From Nitrospira sp. (GTDB lineage: Bacteria > Nitrospirota > Nitrospiria > Nitrospirales > Nitrospiraceae), in contig BQWY01000001.1 of the NCBI GenBank assembly GCA_036984305.1, positions 1,509,501-1,573,500 on the forward strand: DNA of 64,000 nucleotides, in the 5' to 3' direction. Shown piece after piece: positions 24,792 to 34,061 of this stretch. The translations under genes and the position numbers were made by a program. The notes beneath the pieces were generated by a model. The model saw only the letters and a program-made list of their open reading frames with translations, ran no database searches and had not been told where the DNA came from. How positions within the stretch are numbered: position 1 is the first letter of the stretch; the number at the start of each line of letters is the position of its first letter.

Positions 24792-25256
24792 ATGGTTGCG
24801 ATCTGTCGTCTATGTATGATCGTGGGGTTAGCGGTGGTGCTGGGATGCTCCAAGACACAGAAGGCGGTCCCATTGACGCCATTGCCGTTGGACACTCGGG
24901 CAACCATGCAAGCGATCACGCTCACCGAACAAGGAACTACTGCGTACCAGAGCGGGCAGTATCCGGAAGCCAAAGCGTTGTTCGAACAGGCGGTGAGCAC
25001 GGCGCCTGACCTTGGGGCTACGCACTACAATTTGGCATTGGCACTCAATGCCTTAGGCGATACTCAGGCGGCACATGACCAGTTTTTGGAAGCGGCCACA
25101 CTTGAACCAGGGGATAAAATCATTTGGGATTCGCCCGCACTTCGGCCCTATGGAAATCCAGAGGGCACCAAGAGTTCAGCCGTACCGACGAATCCAAGCC
25201 GACGCGGGGCGATGGGTGGAGGATATGGCTCCGGTTCAATGGGGTCGCCGCGGTGA
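24792..25256 (+). CDS. TPR-repeat lipoprotein
   Basis: This is a 154-residue lipoprotein. The signal segment ends in a lipobox (AVVLGCS, Cys19). About three helices of TPR type follow (TTAYQSGQYPEAKALFEQAV, ATHYNLALALNALGDTQAAH), then a glycine/serine-rich tail. It probably scaffolds protein contacts at the envelope. The ATG has AGGAGG upstream. The next 252 bases, up to 25508, contain no gene I can support. Confidence 0.82.
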   Translation: MVAICRLCMIVGLAVVLGCSKTQKAVPLTPLPLDTRATMQAITLTEQGTTAYQSGQYPEAKALFEQAVSTAPDLGATHYNLALALNALGDTQAAHDQFLEAATLEPGDKIIWDSPALRPYGNPEGTKSSAVPTNPSRRGAMGGGYGSGSMGSPR

Positions 25257-25508
25257 GCTCTGGCCGGATCGGAGAGCTGAGATGGTACAACGGTCGAGGA
25301 CGATGAGGCACGTTTTCTCTGCGCCGGGAGCAGGTGCGAACAAGCCGAGCCGATGGCCCGTGCAAGAGTGCGTGGAATTGGCAACGGATGTCCGATTGCC
25401 TCGGTGAGGTTCCTGAGCAACCCCTACTGGTAGCAGTCCATCGGTTGAACTCGAATCTGGCTAAGCGACCCTCCCGCCGCCGTTGGCGGTTCGCTTGATC
25501 CCTCTCAG

Positions 25509-26384
25509 ATGAACAGAGACCGGAATCAGACTATTGCACGGCTGCTCATCGTATTGCTCTGCGTCTGTAGCATAGGCCGTGAGACTGTGACGGTGGCTGA
25601 TGCCGGAAGTCGGACGAAAGTTACGGTTATCGTGGCTGATGCCCTGGCCCGATCCGCACAACCGGTACGAATCGAGTCTCGAGTATTCCAAGAGGGGTTG
25701 TTGTTTGGCGCGCGTGGTGTGGGCGGGGAACGGGTCCTGCTTGAGGTCAACGGCGACGAGGTGGCGTCGAGTCTGACTGGAGGCGACGGGCGCGCGTATT
25801 TTGAGTTCGAACCTCGACGGTTGGGCCTCTTTCCGATGCGAGTCATTTTGAGTGATTCGCCGCGTGTTCTGGATGCGATCGGTACTGGAACGCTAGCCGT
25901 ATGGGAACGAAGGCGGCCGATCTTGCTCGTGGAGCAGAGCGTGTTGCTGGACCACGATGCCGGCCCTTCCGGTATGACCGCCGCTGGACGCGTGCTTGGT
26001 GAACCCTCTTCCGGTGCTGCGGAGGCCCTTTCCCGTCTTGGGAAGTTTTACTTCAATCTTGTCTATCTCATGCCGCCTGCAGCCGACAGGGCGGCCGATG
26101 CGTCTGAATATCACGCGTGGCTCGAGGCCAACGGCTTTCCTTCTGGTGTGGTACAACAGGTGCCCCCCACGGGTGCTGCATTGGAAGCGTTTATCGGGAC
26201 ATTGAAAGAGCAGGGGTGGGAGAACCTGAAGGCGGGGGTGGGGAGCAGTGAGGCATTTGCACAAGCTCTGGTAGCGCATCGCTTGAAGGTAGCCATACGG
26301 ACGGACAAGCCCCGTGCAGACTTTCCGCGTCGTGCCAAGGTGGTCCCCGACTGGACCTCGGTACGGAAGCAGTTGCAGGATTGA
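25509..26384 (+). CDS. Exported protein, possible degenerate App1-like domain
   Basis: This 291-residue protein has an N-terminal signal (LLIVLLCVCSIG). An immunoglobulin-like beta region follows (GERVLLEVNGDEVASSLTGGDGRAYFEF), then a domain that faintly recalls the HAD-like phosphatase App1 (LVYLMPP, EYHAWLEANGFPSG). The catalytic DxDxT motif is not visible where expected (ILLVEQSVLL), so if related it is probably inactive. No firm family can be named. It is 87 bases upstream of the SGNH gene on the same strand. Confidence 0.65.
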   Translation: MNRDRNQTIARLLIVLLCVCSIGRETVTVADAGSRTKVTVIVADALARSAQPVRIESRVFQEGLLFGARGVGGERVLLEVNGDEVASSLTGGDGRAYFEFEPRRLGLFPMRVILSDSPRVLDAIGTGTLAVWERRRPILLVEQSVLLDHDAGPSGMTAAGRVLGEPSSGAAEALSRLGKFYFNLVYLMPPAADRAADASEYHAWLEANGFPSGVVQQVPPTGAALEAFIGTLKEQGWENLKAGVGSSEAFAQALVAHRLKVAIRTDKPRADFPRRAKVVPDWTSVRKQLQD

Positions 26385-26471
26385 TACGTGGGTCGGAATG
26401 ACGGCAGGAGCATTGCGATCGCGATGGCATCGTGAGTCGTGTGCTGGCCAGTCCGTGCTGGATGTGAGGCC

Positions 26472-27674
26472 ATGGAACCGCAAGATGTACGACCGCAGCC
26501 TACGCCAAAAGGGCCGTTGATTGTCGGGAGCATGATTGTCTCCCTGGCGGTCGCAGCAGCGGTCTTGCAGGTTCTGTACGATCCTCCGAGAGAAACGTCG
26601 GGTTGGCGAACCGCTACGATCATGGCCGGTGATATCTCGGCTCGAGAACTCAACGAGCTCGGATTTCGTGGACAATCTATTCACTATAGCGACGGCGACC
26701 GGGTGGTGGTGCTACTCGGGGATTCTCAGGTCGAAGCCAGACCAGGGTGCGCCTTTGGGTGGATGCCCGAGCGCCGGTTGCAAACGCATTTGGAAAGATT
26801 GACGGGCCTTCGCGTCAAGGTCTTCACCCTCGGATCGAGCGGATACGGACAGGATCAGCAACTGCTGGTCCTTCGCGAATATTTTGCGCGGTTCCGCGCA
26901 GACCTCGTAGTGCTTTGGGAAACTCCAGCGAACGATATCTGGAACAATCTCTTCCCGACTCATTGGCCGGCCAATGGCATGCCGAAGCCGACCTTTCGAT
27001 TGGAGGAAGGACAACTTGTAGGTCCGAGTGAGGTGATGGGCGCTCTGCTGCCGGTGCCCAGAACCTGGGTGGGCTTCCTGTTGCAGCGTTTCGGCCGGAC
27101 CCCTGGTCGTGACGAACGATGGGAGCAATTTCTTCCTCCTGCCTATCAAGCGTTAGCGTCGTACGATGGTCCGGTGAATCTGGCCTGGGAACGAGATGAA
27201 TCCCTGCTCGTCGATGAGAATCTGCTCACCGAAAAAAGCCATCGCTCCCTGTATCTGACACCGATAAGTCCTCGAATGCGCTATGGCATCCAGCTCACCC
27301 GGGCACTGATGCAGGAGGCTCGACATCTGGCGCAAGAGCACGGTGCGACGTATGTCACGCTGGTCTCCAGTCCTGCTCGGGTCGACTCGTTGCCGGTCAA
27401 GAACCTGGAAGCAGAAGTGTACCGGTTTCGCGGCAGGTACTACCGCGCATCTCAACGACAGCGGTACGATACGCTCCGCGAGATCAACGAGGGATTTCTA
27501 AGCTATGACATTCCGGTCACGGTCGATGAACCCGAGATCGGTCCAATGGACGGTCACTTGAACGAACATGCCGTAGACCAGGTCATGCGGGATTTGGCGG
27601 CCAAAGTAGGCCCTTTGCTCCTCGATCATTCAAGCCACACCGCGATTTCCCTTCAGCTGGAGCGAGCTGGCTAG
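26472..27674 (+). CDS. Membrane-anchored SGNH/GDSL hydrolase-like protein
   Basis: The 400-residue product has an N-terminal transmembrane segment (PLIVGSMIVSLAVAAAVLQV) and an SGNH-hydrolase fold. VVLLGDSQVEA is block I with the nucleophile serine, SSGYGQDQQLL carries a conserved glycine, NDIWNN carries the block III Asn, and DGHLNEHAVDQVM carries the Asp-His pair. All catalytic positions look intact. The family includes esterases and polysaccharide O-acetyl transfer or removal enzymes; the substrate is unknown. I use the ATG at 26472 because the open frame upstream lacks features. Confidence 0.78.
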   Translation: MEPQDVRPQPTPKGPLIVGSMIVSLAVAAAVLQVLYDPPRETSGWRTATIMAGDISARELNELGFRGQSIHYSDGDRVVVLLGDSQVEARPGCAFGWMPERRLQTHLERLTGLRVKVFTLGSSGYGQDQQLLVLREYFARFRADLVVLWETPANDIWNNLFPTHWPANGMPKPTFRLEEGQLVGPSEVMGALLPVPRTWVGFLLQRFGRTPGRDERWEQFLPPAYQALASYDGPVNLAWERDESLLVDENLLTEKSHRSLYLTPISPRMRYGIQLTRALMQEARHLAQEHGATYVTLVSSPARVDSLPVKNLEAEVYRFRGRYYRASQRQRYDTLREINEGFLSYDIPVTVDEPEIGPMDGHLNEHAVDQVMRDLAAKVGPLLLDHSSHTAISLQLERAG

Positions 27675-27746
27675 TCCGAGCCGTTGGTGAGCGCGCCGGC
27701 GTGTCGCTTCCTTTTTCTCTCCACATTCCATTAAGATACTGCTGAC

Positions 27747-29120
27747 ATGCGGGCGAGGAATACCTTCCACTGTCAGGCCTGCGGACACCAGTCACCTCGA
27801 TGGCTCGGCAGGTGCCCCGATTGCGGGCAGTGGAACACGCTCAGGGAAGAACGCGATCCCGTATCGGCCAAAGGGCGTCCGGCACCGCTCCAGGCCAGTC
27901 CCTCCCGTCCCACCCCTATTACCGACATCATCCTTGATGCCGAAACACGATGGTTAACCGGTATCGGCGAGTTCGATCGTTCGCTCGGCGGGGGAGTGGT
28001 CCCTGGGTCCGTGCTACTGATTGGAGGAGATCCGGGTATTGGCAAGACAACCTTGTTATTGCAGGCCCTCCCGAAACTGGCGATGGGCAGCGCACGTGTG
28101 CTCTATGTCTCGGCTGAGGAATCTCCTCGTCAAGTCAAGATGCGGGCCACTCGGCTTGGTGTGGAGACACCGTCGTTGGTGATCTACTCCGAAACGTCAC
28201 TGCAGGAGATCATGAAGGTCGTAGGCGATCTCCGACCGAAAGCCCTGGTCGTGGACTCGATTCAAACGGTCTATTCCGATCAACTGACTTCGGCGCCGGG
28301 GACGGTGAGCCAAGTTCAAGAGGTGGCGGCCCAGCTCATGTGGCTGGCTAAGCGAACCGGGATGCCGGTGTTCGTCATCGGTCACGTGACGAAAGAGGGG
28401 GCGATCGCTGGCCCTCGACTCCTAGAACATATTGTCGATACGGTATTATATGTAGAGGGCGATCGGAGTCACGCCTATAGGATTTTGCGCGCGGTGAAGA
28501 ACCGATTCGGTTCCACCAACGAAATCGGGGTGTTCGAGATGAAGGACGCAGGACTGGAGGAGGTGTCGAACCCATCCGAGTTGTTCTTGGCCGAACGTCC
28601 AGAACGCGGAACCGGGTCGGTGGTGGTATCGAGCATGGAGGGTAGCCGCCCAATACTCGTTGAGGTTCAGGCCTTGGTCTCGCCGACAGGATATAGCATG
28701 CCCAAGCGCATGGCGAACGGAGTCGAGGTCAATCGGCTCTCGTTGCTGCTTGCTGTCATGGAAAAACGGTTAGGACTGCACCTGTCCAGTCAGGACGTCT
28801 ATGTCAACGTAGTGGGAGGATTGCGGGTCGACGAGCCAGCTATTGATTTGGGCTTGGTTGCGGCTGTGACCTCGAGCCTGAGGGACATCCCGATCGATCA
28901 TCGTACCATGGTGATGGGAGAAGTAGGACTTGGAGGCGAAGTGCGAGGCGTCTCGCAGGCGGACATGCGGATTCGCGAGGCCGCGAAGCTGGGCTTCACT
29001 CGCTGCCTGCTGCCCGAGCGGAACCTGACCAGACTCGATGGTGTGGAACGTCTCGCCGGCGTCGATCTCGTCGGGGTCGCAGAAGTCGGGGAGGCGCTGG
29101 ATGCGGTGTTGGCCTTATAG
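27747..29120 (+). CDS. radA: DNA repair protein RadA
   Basis: RadA is a RecA-like ATPase that promotes branch migration in recombinational repair. The 457-residue protein has the N-terminal zinc finger (CQACGHQSPRWLGRCPDC), Walker A GGDPGIGKTTLL, Walker B LVVDSIQT, the RadA-specific KNRFGSTNEIG motif and a Lon-like C-terminal domain ending near LVGVAEVGEALDAVL. Length and order are normal. The downstream lipoprotein gene probably starts inside its last codons, suggesting coupled translation. Confidence 0.96.
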   Translation: MRARNTFHCQACGHQSPRWLGRCPDCGQWNTLREERDPVSAKGRPAPLQASPSRPTPITDIILDAETRWLTGIGEFDRSLGGGVVPGSVLLIGGDPGIGKTTLLLQALPKLAMGSARVLYVSAEESPRQVKMRATRLGVETPSLVIYSETSLQEIMKVVGDLRPKALVVDSIQTVYSDQLTSAPGTVSQVQEVAAQLMWLAKRTGMPVFVIGHVTKEGAIAGPRLLEHIVDTVLYVEGDRSHAYRILRAVKNRFGSTNEIGVFEMKDAGLEEVSNPSELFLAERPERGTGSVVVSSMEGSRPILVEVQALVSPTGYSMPKRMANGVEVNRLSLLLAVMEKRLGLHLSSQDVYVNVVGGLRVDEPAIDLGLVAAVTSSLRDIPIDHRTMVMGEVGLGGEVRGVSQADMRIREAAKLGFTRCLLPERNLTRLDGVERLAGVDLVGVAEVGEALDAVLAL

Positions 29121-29919
29121 GCTGCGGTTCGTGGTGTTGAGCGTTCTCCTCGCCGTATCTGCTTGTAAGGGGGTTCCCACGCAGCCGGAGGCGGGGTTAC
29201 AGGAGGCGACAGCAGAACAGTTAACGGCACTCCTTCGCGCTCGTGCTGAAGCGACCCGCAGCGCCAAGGGCCTGTTTCGGGCGCACATCAAAGGGCCCGG
29301 GTTGATTTTGCCTGCACGAGTAAATGGTACGGTCTTCTATAGCAAGCCGGATGCGTTCCGAGTTCGAGGCTTCAGTCTTTTCGGGGGCGAATTGTTCGAG
29401 CTGGTCATCAACCGCGATGCGTACCGCTTGGTTTTGCCGACCGAGGGACGGGAGCTCAAGGGCGATGCCTCTGAGCTGGGTCGGGTCGCGAAATTCGGCC
29501 GTCCGGTGCAATTGAGCTTGTGGGCCGTCCATGGGGCGTTGGGTTTGACCACGATAGGAGAGGAAGACGTGGTGTCGCTCGGGGAAGATGGTGATCGGTA
29601 CCGACTCGAAGTGCGTGGGCCGGCCGAGCATGGAATTGAGGGTACCCTTCGCCGACTCTGGTTCGATCGGCGGACCTTGCTGATGGTCCAAGAGGAGTGG
29701 CTTGGGTCTGGGGGAGAGGTCGAGGCCGTCATGCGGTATGAAGACTATCGTTCCGTTCCCGAGGCGATCCTGTCGTCCGAGCCGCCGCCCCTCGCCACGC
29801 TGCTACGTCCGTACCGAATTGTAATGGAAGACGGTCGGGGGCGGGGTAGTGTGCAGCTGACATTTCAGGAAATCGTACCCAACGTCCCGGTTCGACCGGA
29901 CGAGCTGGGAGTGATCTGA
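29101..29919 (+). CDS. LolB-like outer membrane lipoprotein
   Basis: The 272-residue product begins with a basic leader and hydrophobic segment ending in a lipobox (LAVSAC, Cys22). A beta-rich body recalls LolB/DUF4292 proteins (ARVNGTVFYSKPDAFRVRGFS, GGELFELVINRDAYRLVLP). LolB receives lipoproteins at the outer membrane; equivalence here is only suggested by the fold pattern. The ATG at 29101 overlaps the radA stop by 20 bases. It is six bases ahead of tsaB, so radA, this gene, tsaB and rimI look co-transcribed. Confidence 0.75.
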   Translation: MRCWPYRLRFVVLSVLLAVSACKGVPTQPEAGLQEATAEQLTALLRARAEATRSAKGLFRAHIKGPGLILPARVNGTVFYSKPDAFRVRGFSLFGGELFELVINRDAYRLVLPTEGRELKGDASELGRVAKFGRPVQLSLWAVHGALGLTTIGEEDVVSLGEDGDRYRLEVRGPAEHGIEGTLRRLWFDRRTLLMVQEEWLGSGGEVEAVMRYEDYRSVPEAILSSEPPPLATLLRPYRIVMEDGRGRGSVQLTFQEIVPNVPVRPDELGVI

Positions 29920-29925
29920 CGGCCT

Positions 29926-30690
29926 GTGGATGTGAAGGTGCTCGCGATCGAGACGGCCACGAGCCGCCAGAGTGTCGCCATTGTGGAGGAGTCGCGGGTG
30001 TTGGCCAGTGCGGCTCACGACGAGCCGGGAAGTCACACTCGCTGGTTGATCCCCACGATCGATCGGCTGTTAGAGACAGCCCGGTGTACGCTTGCCGAGC
30101 TGCACGGTTTCGTTGTGTCTGCGGGTCCTGGATCGTTCACGGGGCTGCGGGTTGGAATTTCAACTGCCCTCGGCTTGCGAGCCGTCACCGGTCGGCCTAT
30201 TATTCTTGTGGGGACCTTGGAAGCCATGGCATGGGGAGCACGAGGACTGGCCGGACCGCTGTGTCCCATTCTGCCCTGTCGGAAAGGTGAGGTATTTTGG
30301 GCACAATACGAGTGGGCGGTAGACGGCCAAATCAAGACGCTGGTAGAACCCCACGTCGGACCACCTGAAGCGATCAAGAGGATGGTCGCAACACCAACGT
30401 GGGTGCTCGGTGACGGATGGAAGCTCTTGCAGGAGGCGATGGCTCCGATGCTGACCGATCGCGCGCGGCGATGGCGTGAGGTGCCGGTCGGGCTGCGGCA
30501 TCCCTCCGCAACTCATGTCGCCATGGCGGGGTTCGAACGGCTTCGGCGCGGCGACGTAGCCGGACACGTTGTCATTCCAAATTACGTCCAGCGAGCCGAA
30601 GCCGAACTCCAGCGAGGTCAGGTGGAAGGAAAGGCCGCCAAGATTCTACGGGGGGCGGGGAAGGCGCCCCGCAGGGCAAGCCGACGGTGA
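29926..30690 (+). CDS. tsaB: tRNA threonylcarbamoyladenosine protein TsaB
   Basis: TsaB is the non-catalytic partner of TsaD in making the t6A modification of ANN-decoding tRNAs. The 254-residue ASKHA-fold protein shows VLAIETATSRQSVA at the start and the family motif SAGPGSFTGLRVGISTALGL. It starts at GTG; a second in-frame GTG lies two codons on. The C-terminal 25 residues are basic and poorly conserved. It is followed by rimI, a very common pairing. Confidence 0.93.
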   Translation: MDVKVLAIETATSRQSVAIVEESRVLASAAHDEPGSHTRWLIPTIDRLLETARCTLAELHGFVVSAGPGSFTGLRVGISTALGLRAVTGRPIILVGTLEAMAWGARGLAGPLCPILPCRKGEVFWAQYEWAVDGQIKTLVEPHVGPPEAIKRMVATPTWVLGDGWKLLQEAMAPMLTDRARRWREVPVGLRHPSATHVAMAGFERLRRGDVAGHVVIPNYVQRAEAELQRGQVEGKAAKILRGAGKAPRRASRR

Positions 30691-30743
30691 GAAACCCGGT
30701 AGTGAGAAGCGGGGGAGAGCGCAGCACTCAGGAGACCCTCGGA

Positions 30744-31253
30744 ATGTCACCCACGGTCAGGGAGACCAGTCTGCCCGTAAATTGTACCGTGATTCCGGGT
30801 TCGATGTCCGATCTTGACGAGATCCTGGAATTGGAAGGCCGCTCGTTCACCTCGCCATGGACCCGTAAAATGTTCGAGGGAGAATTGTCCGGTAATCCGT
30901 TCGCGCGCTTCCTGCTTGTGCGGGAAGAGGCGGGGGGGCGAGCGCGCGTTCTGGTAGCCTACCTGTGCTATTGGATCGTGTTCGATGAGGTGCGATTGAT
31001 GAATTTGGCGGTGGCATCGGAACGTCGCCGGCGAAACTTGGCGACCAGTCTTGTGCGGCAGGCCCTTGATGAAGCACGTGATGCTCAGGCGAAACGAGCA
31101 CTCTTGGAGGTACGTGTCTCCAACGAGGCGGCACGGAGGTTGTATCGCGGATTAGGGTTTCGGGAAACAGGCAACCGAAAAGACTACTATAGGAATCCTG
31201 TGGAGGATGCCATCCTCATGGCATTAGAGCCGCTGGTGCCCACGCAGGGATGA
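30744..31253 (+). CDS. rimI: Ribosomal protein alanine N-acetyltransferase RimI
   Basis: RimI is a GNAT-fold acetyltransferase acting on ribosomal protein S18. The protein of about 169 residues shows IPGSMSDLDEILELEGRSFTSPWT at the start, the acetyl-CoA loop VASERRRRNLATSLV, LEVRVSNEAARRLYRGLGF and the late RKDYYRNPVEDAILM. The ATG at 30744 has AGGAGA eight bases upstream. A GTG at 30687 overlapping the tsaB stop is the alternative and would add 19 residues. Confidence 0.9.
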   Translation: MSPTVRETSLPVNCTVIPGSMSDLDEILELEGRSFTSPWTRKMFEGELSGNPFARFLLVREEAGGRARVLVAYLCYWIVFDEVRLMNLAVASERRRRNLATSLVRQALDEARDAQAKRALLEVRVSNEAARRLYRGLGFRETGNRKDYYRNPVEDAILMALEPLVPTQG

Positions 31254-31311
31254 TCGTGCGTCACGCAATGGGCGGAACAATGCATGCCTCACTTTCGGAA
31301 GGAGGTGCCTC

Positions 31312-31554
31312 ATGGTTTCAGATGGGACGATTGCAGAGCAGTTGCGAGCCTCCAACAACGAATATCGTCAGCTTGAGGAGGCGCATCACCGGCTCGATGC
31401 CGAACTCGCCGAGCTGCAACGTCGACATGTACTGACACCGGCAGAGGAGTTGCTCAAGAAGCAGCTGCAGAAGGAGAAACTCTCGAAGAAGGATCAAATG
31501 GCGGATATGATCCGGCGTCACCGTGAGGGAGAGGTAGGAGCGACCGCGCGGTAG
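31312..31554 (+). CDS. DUF465 (YdcH-like) small coiled-coil protein
   Basis: This 80-residue, strongly charged helical protein carries the DUF465 core: a helix with LRASNNEYRQLEEAHHRLDAEL, then LTPAEELLKKQLQKEKLSKKDQMADMI. The function of the family is unknown. The ATG has GGAAGGAGGTG upstream, a very strong ribosome site, suggesting high expression. It sits between rimI and tatC. Confidence 0.85.
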   Translation: MVSDGTIAEQLRASNNEYRQLEEAHHRLDAELAELQRRHVLTPAEELLKKQLQKEKLSKKDQMADMIRRHREGEVGATAR

Positions 31555-31620
31555 ACGGTCGGAGTAGTGGGTAGGGCGGCTCCGTCGAGGAGCCGCTTCC
31601 GAAGAAACCGTTGAGGTACC

Positions 31621-32403
31621 ATGCCAGCAGTCATCGCGCCGTTGCAGGCGCATATTCAGTCCGTGAAGCGACGGTTGCTGATCGTCGGCGCGACCGTCAT
31701 GGTGGCTTTCGTCGCGACCTTTGCCGTGGCGCCGGAGTTGGTCGCTTGGCTGCGGCGACCGCTTGCCGACGACTTGGTATTCTACGGGCCCACCGAAGCA
31801 TTTTTCGCGACCGTCAAAGTCGCATTTTTTGCGGCGTTAGTGCTGAGCCTTCCGGTGATCTTCCACCAATTCTGGAAGTTTATCGAACCCGCATTGCTCA
31901 GCAAGGAGCGCCGCTGGGCGATCCCTCTCTTCGCCTTGGCTGCAGGGCTATTCGTGTTGGGTCTGGTGTTCTGCAATTTGGTCATTCTTCCGCTCGTCAT
32001 CGCATTCTTTGTCGATTTCGGGATGGAGCGGGCCGTGACGCCGGAACTGGCCGTCGGCACCTACATCGATTTCAATACCAAGTTTCTCATGATCATGGGC
32101 TGCGCGTTCGAGCTGCCTCTTGTGATGACGCTGTTGGCCCGCGCCGGATTCGTCCATTGGAAGATCTTCGCGAAATTTCGCCGGCACGCCATATTGGTGG
32201 CGTTGATCATCTCGGCGATTGTCACCCCGGATGCCACTATGTTCACGATGTTGCTGATGGCTGTGCCCTTGATGGTGTTGTATGAAATCGGTGTCTGGGG
32301 CGCGTGGTGGTTTGGGCGTGCACTCCCGGTGGATCCTTCAAGGGAGAAGGTGACGGTTGACGGGGAATTACCCATCGAAACGGCAGGGCATCGTGCACGG
32401 TGA
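31621..32403 (+). CDS. tatC: Twin-arginine translocase subunit TatC
   Basis: TatC is the signal-recognising membrane subunit of the twin-arginine export system. The 260-residue protein shows six hydrophobic segments, the early YGPTEAFFATVKVAFFAAL, FHQFWKFIEPALLSKERR, GTYIDFNTKFLMIMGCAFELP and ISAIVTPDATMFTMLLMAVPL. These are the standard TatC motifs, including the conserved glutamate in FELP. TatA and TatB are not in the window. The N-terminus is a few residues shorter than the usual MSxxxHLxELRxR start. Confidence 0.94.
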   Translation: MPAVIAPLQAHIQSVKRRLLIVGATVMVAFVATFAVAPELVAWLRRPLADDLVFYGPTEAFFATVKVAFFAALVLSLPVIFHQFWKFIEPALLSKERRWAIPLFALAAGLFVLGLVFCNLVILPLVIAFFVDFGMERAVTPELAVGTYIDFNTKFLMIMGCAFELPLVMTLLARAGFVHWKIFAKFRRHAILVALIISAIVTPDATMFTMLLMAVPLMVLYEIGVWGAWWFGRALPVDPSREKVTVDGELPIETAGHRAR

Positions 32404-32410
32404 GTCCGCA

Positions 32411-33493
32411 GTGACAGGCCTGGCGGGGGTAACGACATTTCGCGCGAGGTCTATAGGGCGGGCCGCCGGTTTGGCGGGGGCGCTGTGGATTCTATGCGTG
32501 GCGGTTGCGCTTGCGCAGCCGAGTTCGGATCCGCGCCACGGCGGCGATTCCGGGGGCGGTATGCCATGGGAAGGAGCGGCCAGTATTCAGGCTTTCGCCA
32601 CGGTTGGCGAGAACGAGATTTATGCCGGCTCGTTCGGCGCCGGGATGTTTCGGAGCGAGGACCGTGGGAGTCAATGGACCGCCGCCAACGAGGGGTTGAC
32701 CGATCCCTTTATCCTGTCGATGGCTGTGGGTGGTGACAACACTATCTACGCCGGAACCTTTCGAGGCGGGGTCTTTCGGCTTTTGCCGGGGCAGCAGGCG
32801 TGGGAACCTGTGAACGGAGGACTGAAGCGGCTCGAAGTCAAGGCCCTGTATGTCAGTCGTGGGATACTCTATGCGGGTACGGGCGACGGAGTCTATCAAC
32901 TCAAAGAAGGGGACACCCGCTGGGTGACCGTCACTTCGGGTTTGGACGACACACTGGTTCATGCCGTCGGGCAATCGGATGACGGGACGCTGTTCGCCGG
33001 CACTTCAGGGAAGGGCGTGCAGCGATATCGAAAACGGATACCCGGGTGGAGTCGCTTGCGGCAAGGGCTCAAGGATCATGAGGGACTGATCGAAAATTAC
33101 ATACGCGTCGTTACCATCGGTGAGCAGCGTGGTGTCTATGTCGGTACCTTCGATGGAGGCGTGTTCTATAGCTCCGACCAGGGTGAGACGTGGCGCCCGA
33201 TCAGCCGCGCCCTCCCCAACGATTCCATACGCGGCATCGTCTGGTCTCCCACACGACTCATCGTGGCCACTGGGAGAGGCATCTTTCAGACCCAGAACAA
33301 CGGTCAGAAATGGGCTCCCTTAAACAAGGGACTGACGGAGTTGTCGATCCAAGCCCTCGCGATGACTGACAAGGGCACGCTCTATGCGGGTACCAACGGG
33401 GGTGCATTCAGGAGCGACGACAGCGGCGCAACGTGGGTTCAGATCAACGACGGTCTTCGAGTTCACGCCGAGGTTCCGTTTACCTTTCAATAA
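32411..33493 (+). CDS. Exported beta-propeller (BNR/sialidase-like repeat) protein
   Basis: The product of about 360 residues has a signal peptide (GLAGALWILCVAVALAQ) and about seven repeats of the BNR or YCF48/sortilin type. Recurrent units have the form YAGTxxGGVFRS.D.G..W, for example YAGTFRGGVF, YVGTFDGGVF and YAGTNGGAFRSDDSG. These give a beta-propeller, probably for ligand or protein binding in the periplasm. No catalytic residues are seen. The GTG at 32411 begins seven bases after the tatC stop; earlier in-frame starts overlap tatC. Confidence 0.75.
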   Translation: MTGLAGVTTFRARSIGRAAGLAGALWILCVAVALAQPSSDPRHGGDSGGGMPWEGAASIQAFATVGENEIYAGSFGAGMFRSEDRGSQWTAANEGLTDPFILSMAVGGDNTIYAGTFRGGVFRLLPGQQAWEPVNGGLKRLEVKALYVSRGILYAGTGDGVYQLKEGDTRWVTVTSGLDDTLVHAVGQSDDGTLFAGTSGKGVQRYRKRIPGWSRLRQGLKDHEGLIENYIRVVTIGEQRGVYVGTFDGGVFYSSDQGETWRPISRALPNDSIRGIVWSPTRLIVATGRGIFQTQNNGQKWAPLNKGLTELSIQALAMTDKGTLYAGTNGGAFRSDDSGATWVQINDGLRVHAEVPFTFQ

Positions 33494-33523
33494 TCGATCA
33501 CTCGACAAGGGAGTACCGGACTT

Positions 33524-34036
33524 ATGAGCACCGTTTCAGCGAACACGACAGCGACATTGAGCGTGACCATGAAGGGCGAAGCGTTGGGAGACATCGTGCT
33601 GCGATTCTTTCCGGACGTGGCGCCAAACCATGTCGAGAATTTCGTCAAGCTGGCTCGGGATAAATTCTATGACGGCACGACCTTTCATCGCGTGATTCCC
33701 GGATTCATGATCCAGGGCGGGGATCCGAACAGCAAGAATCCAGATCGAGCCATGCACGGGATGGGCGGGCCCGGCTACAAGGTGAAGGCGGAGTTCAACA
33801 GCAAGCCGCACAAGCGCGGTGTAGTCTCGATGGCGCGCGCCAATGATCCGGACAGCGCTGGCTCTCAATTTTTTATCTGTGTCGCCGATTCAAACTTTTT
33901 GGACTGGCAATACACGGTGTTCGGAGAGGTCGCCAGCGGAATGGATGTGGCCGACAAGGTCGTGAATGCCAAGCGGGACGGGCGGGACAATCCGCTCGAA
34001 CGGATCGAAATGAAGGTGGCGATTATGGAGGGATGA
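33524..34036 (+). CDS. Cyclophilin-type peptidyl-prolyl cis-trans isomerase
   Basis: The 170-residue cytoplasmic cyclophilin catalyses proline isomerisation. The catalytic region KFYDGTTFHRVIPGFMIQGGD contains the active arginine in FHR, followed by GSQFFIC and a substrate-pocket FGEV. There is no signal peptide. It lies 30 bases after the propeller gene, with AAGGGAG upstream of its ATG, and is probably in the same transcription unit. Confidence 0.92.
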   Translation: MSTVSANTTATLSVTMKGEALGDIVLRFFPDVAPNHVENFVKLARDKFYDGTTFHRVIPGFMIQGGDPNSKNPDRAMHGMGGPGYKVKAEFNSKPHKRGVVSMARANDPDSAGSQFFICVADSNFLDWQYTVFGEVASGMDVADKVVNAKRDGRDNPLERIEMKVAIMEG

Positions 34037-34061
34037 GGGAAGTGGGAGCAGGAATTAGGAC

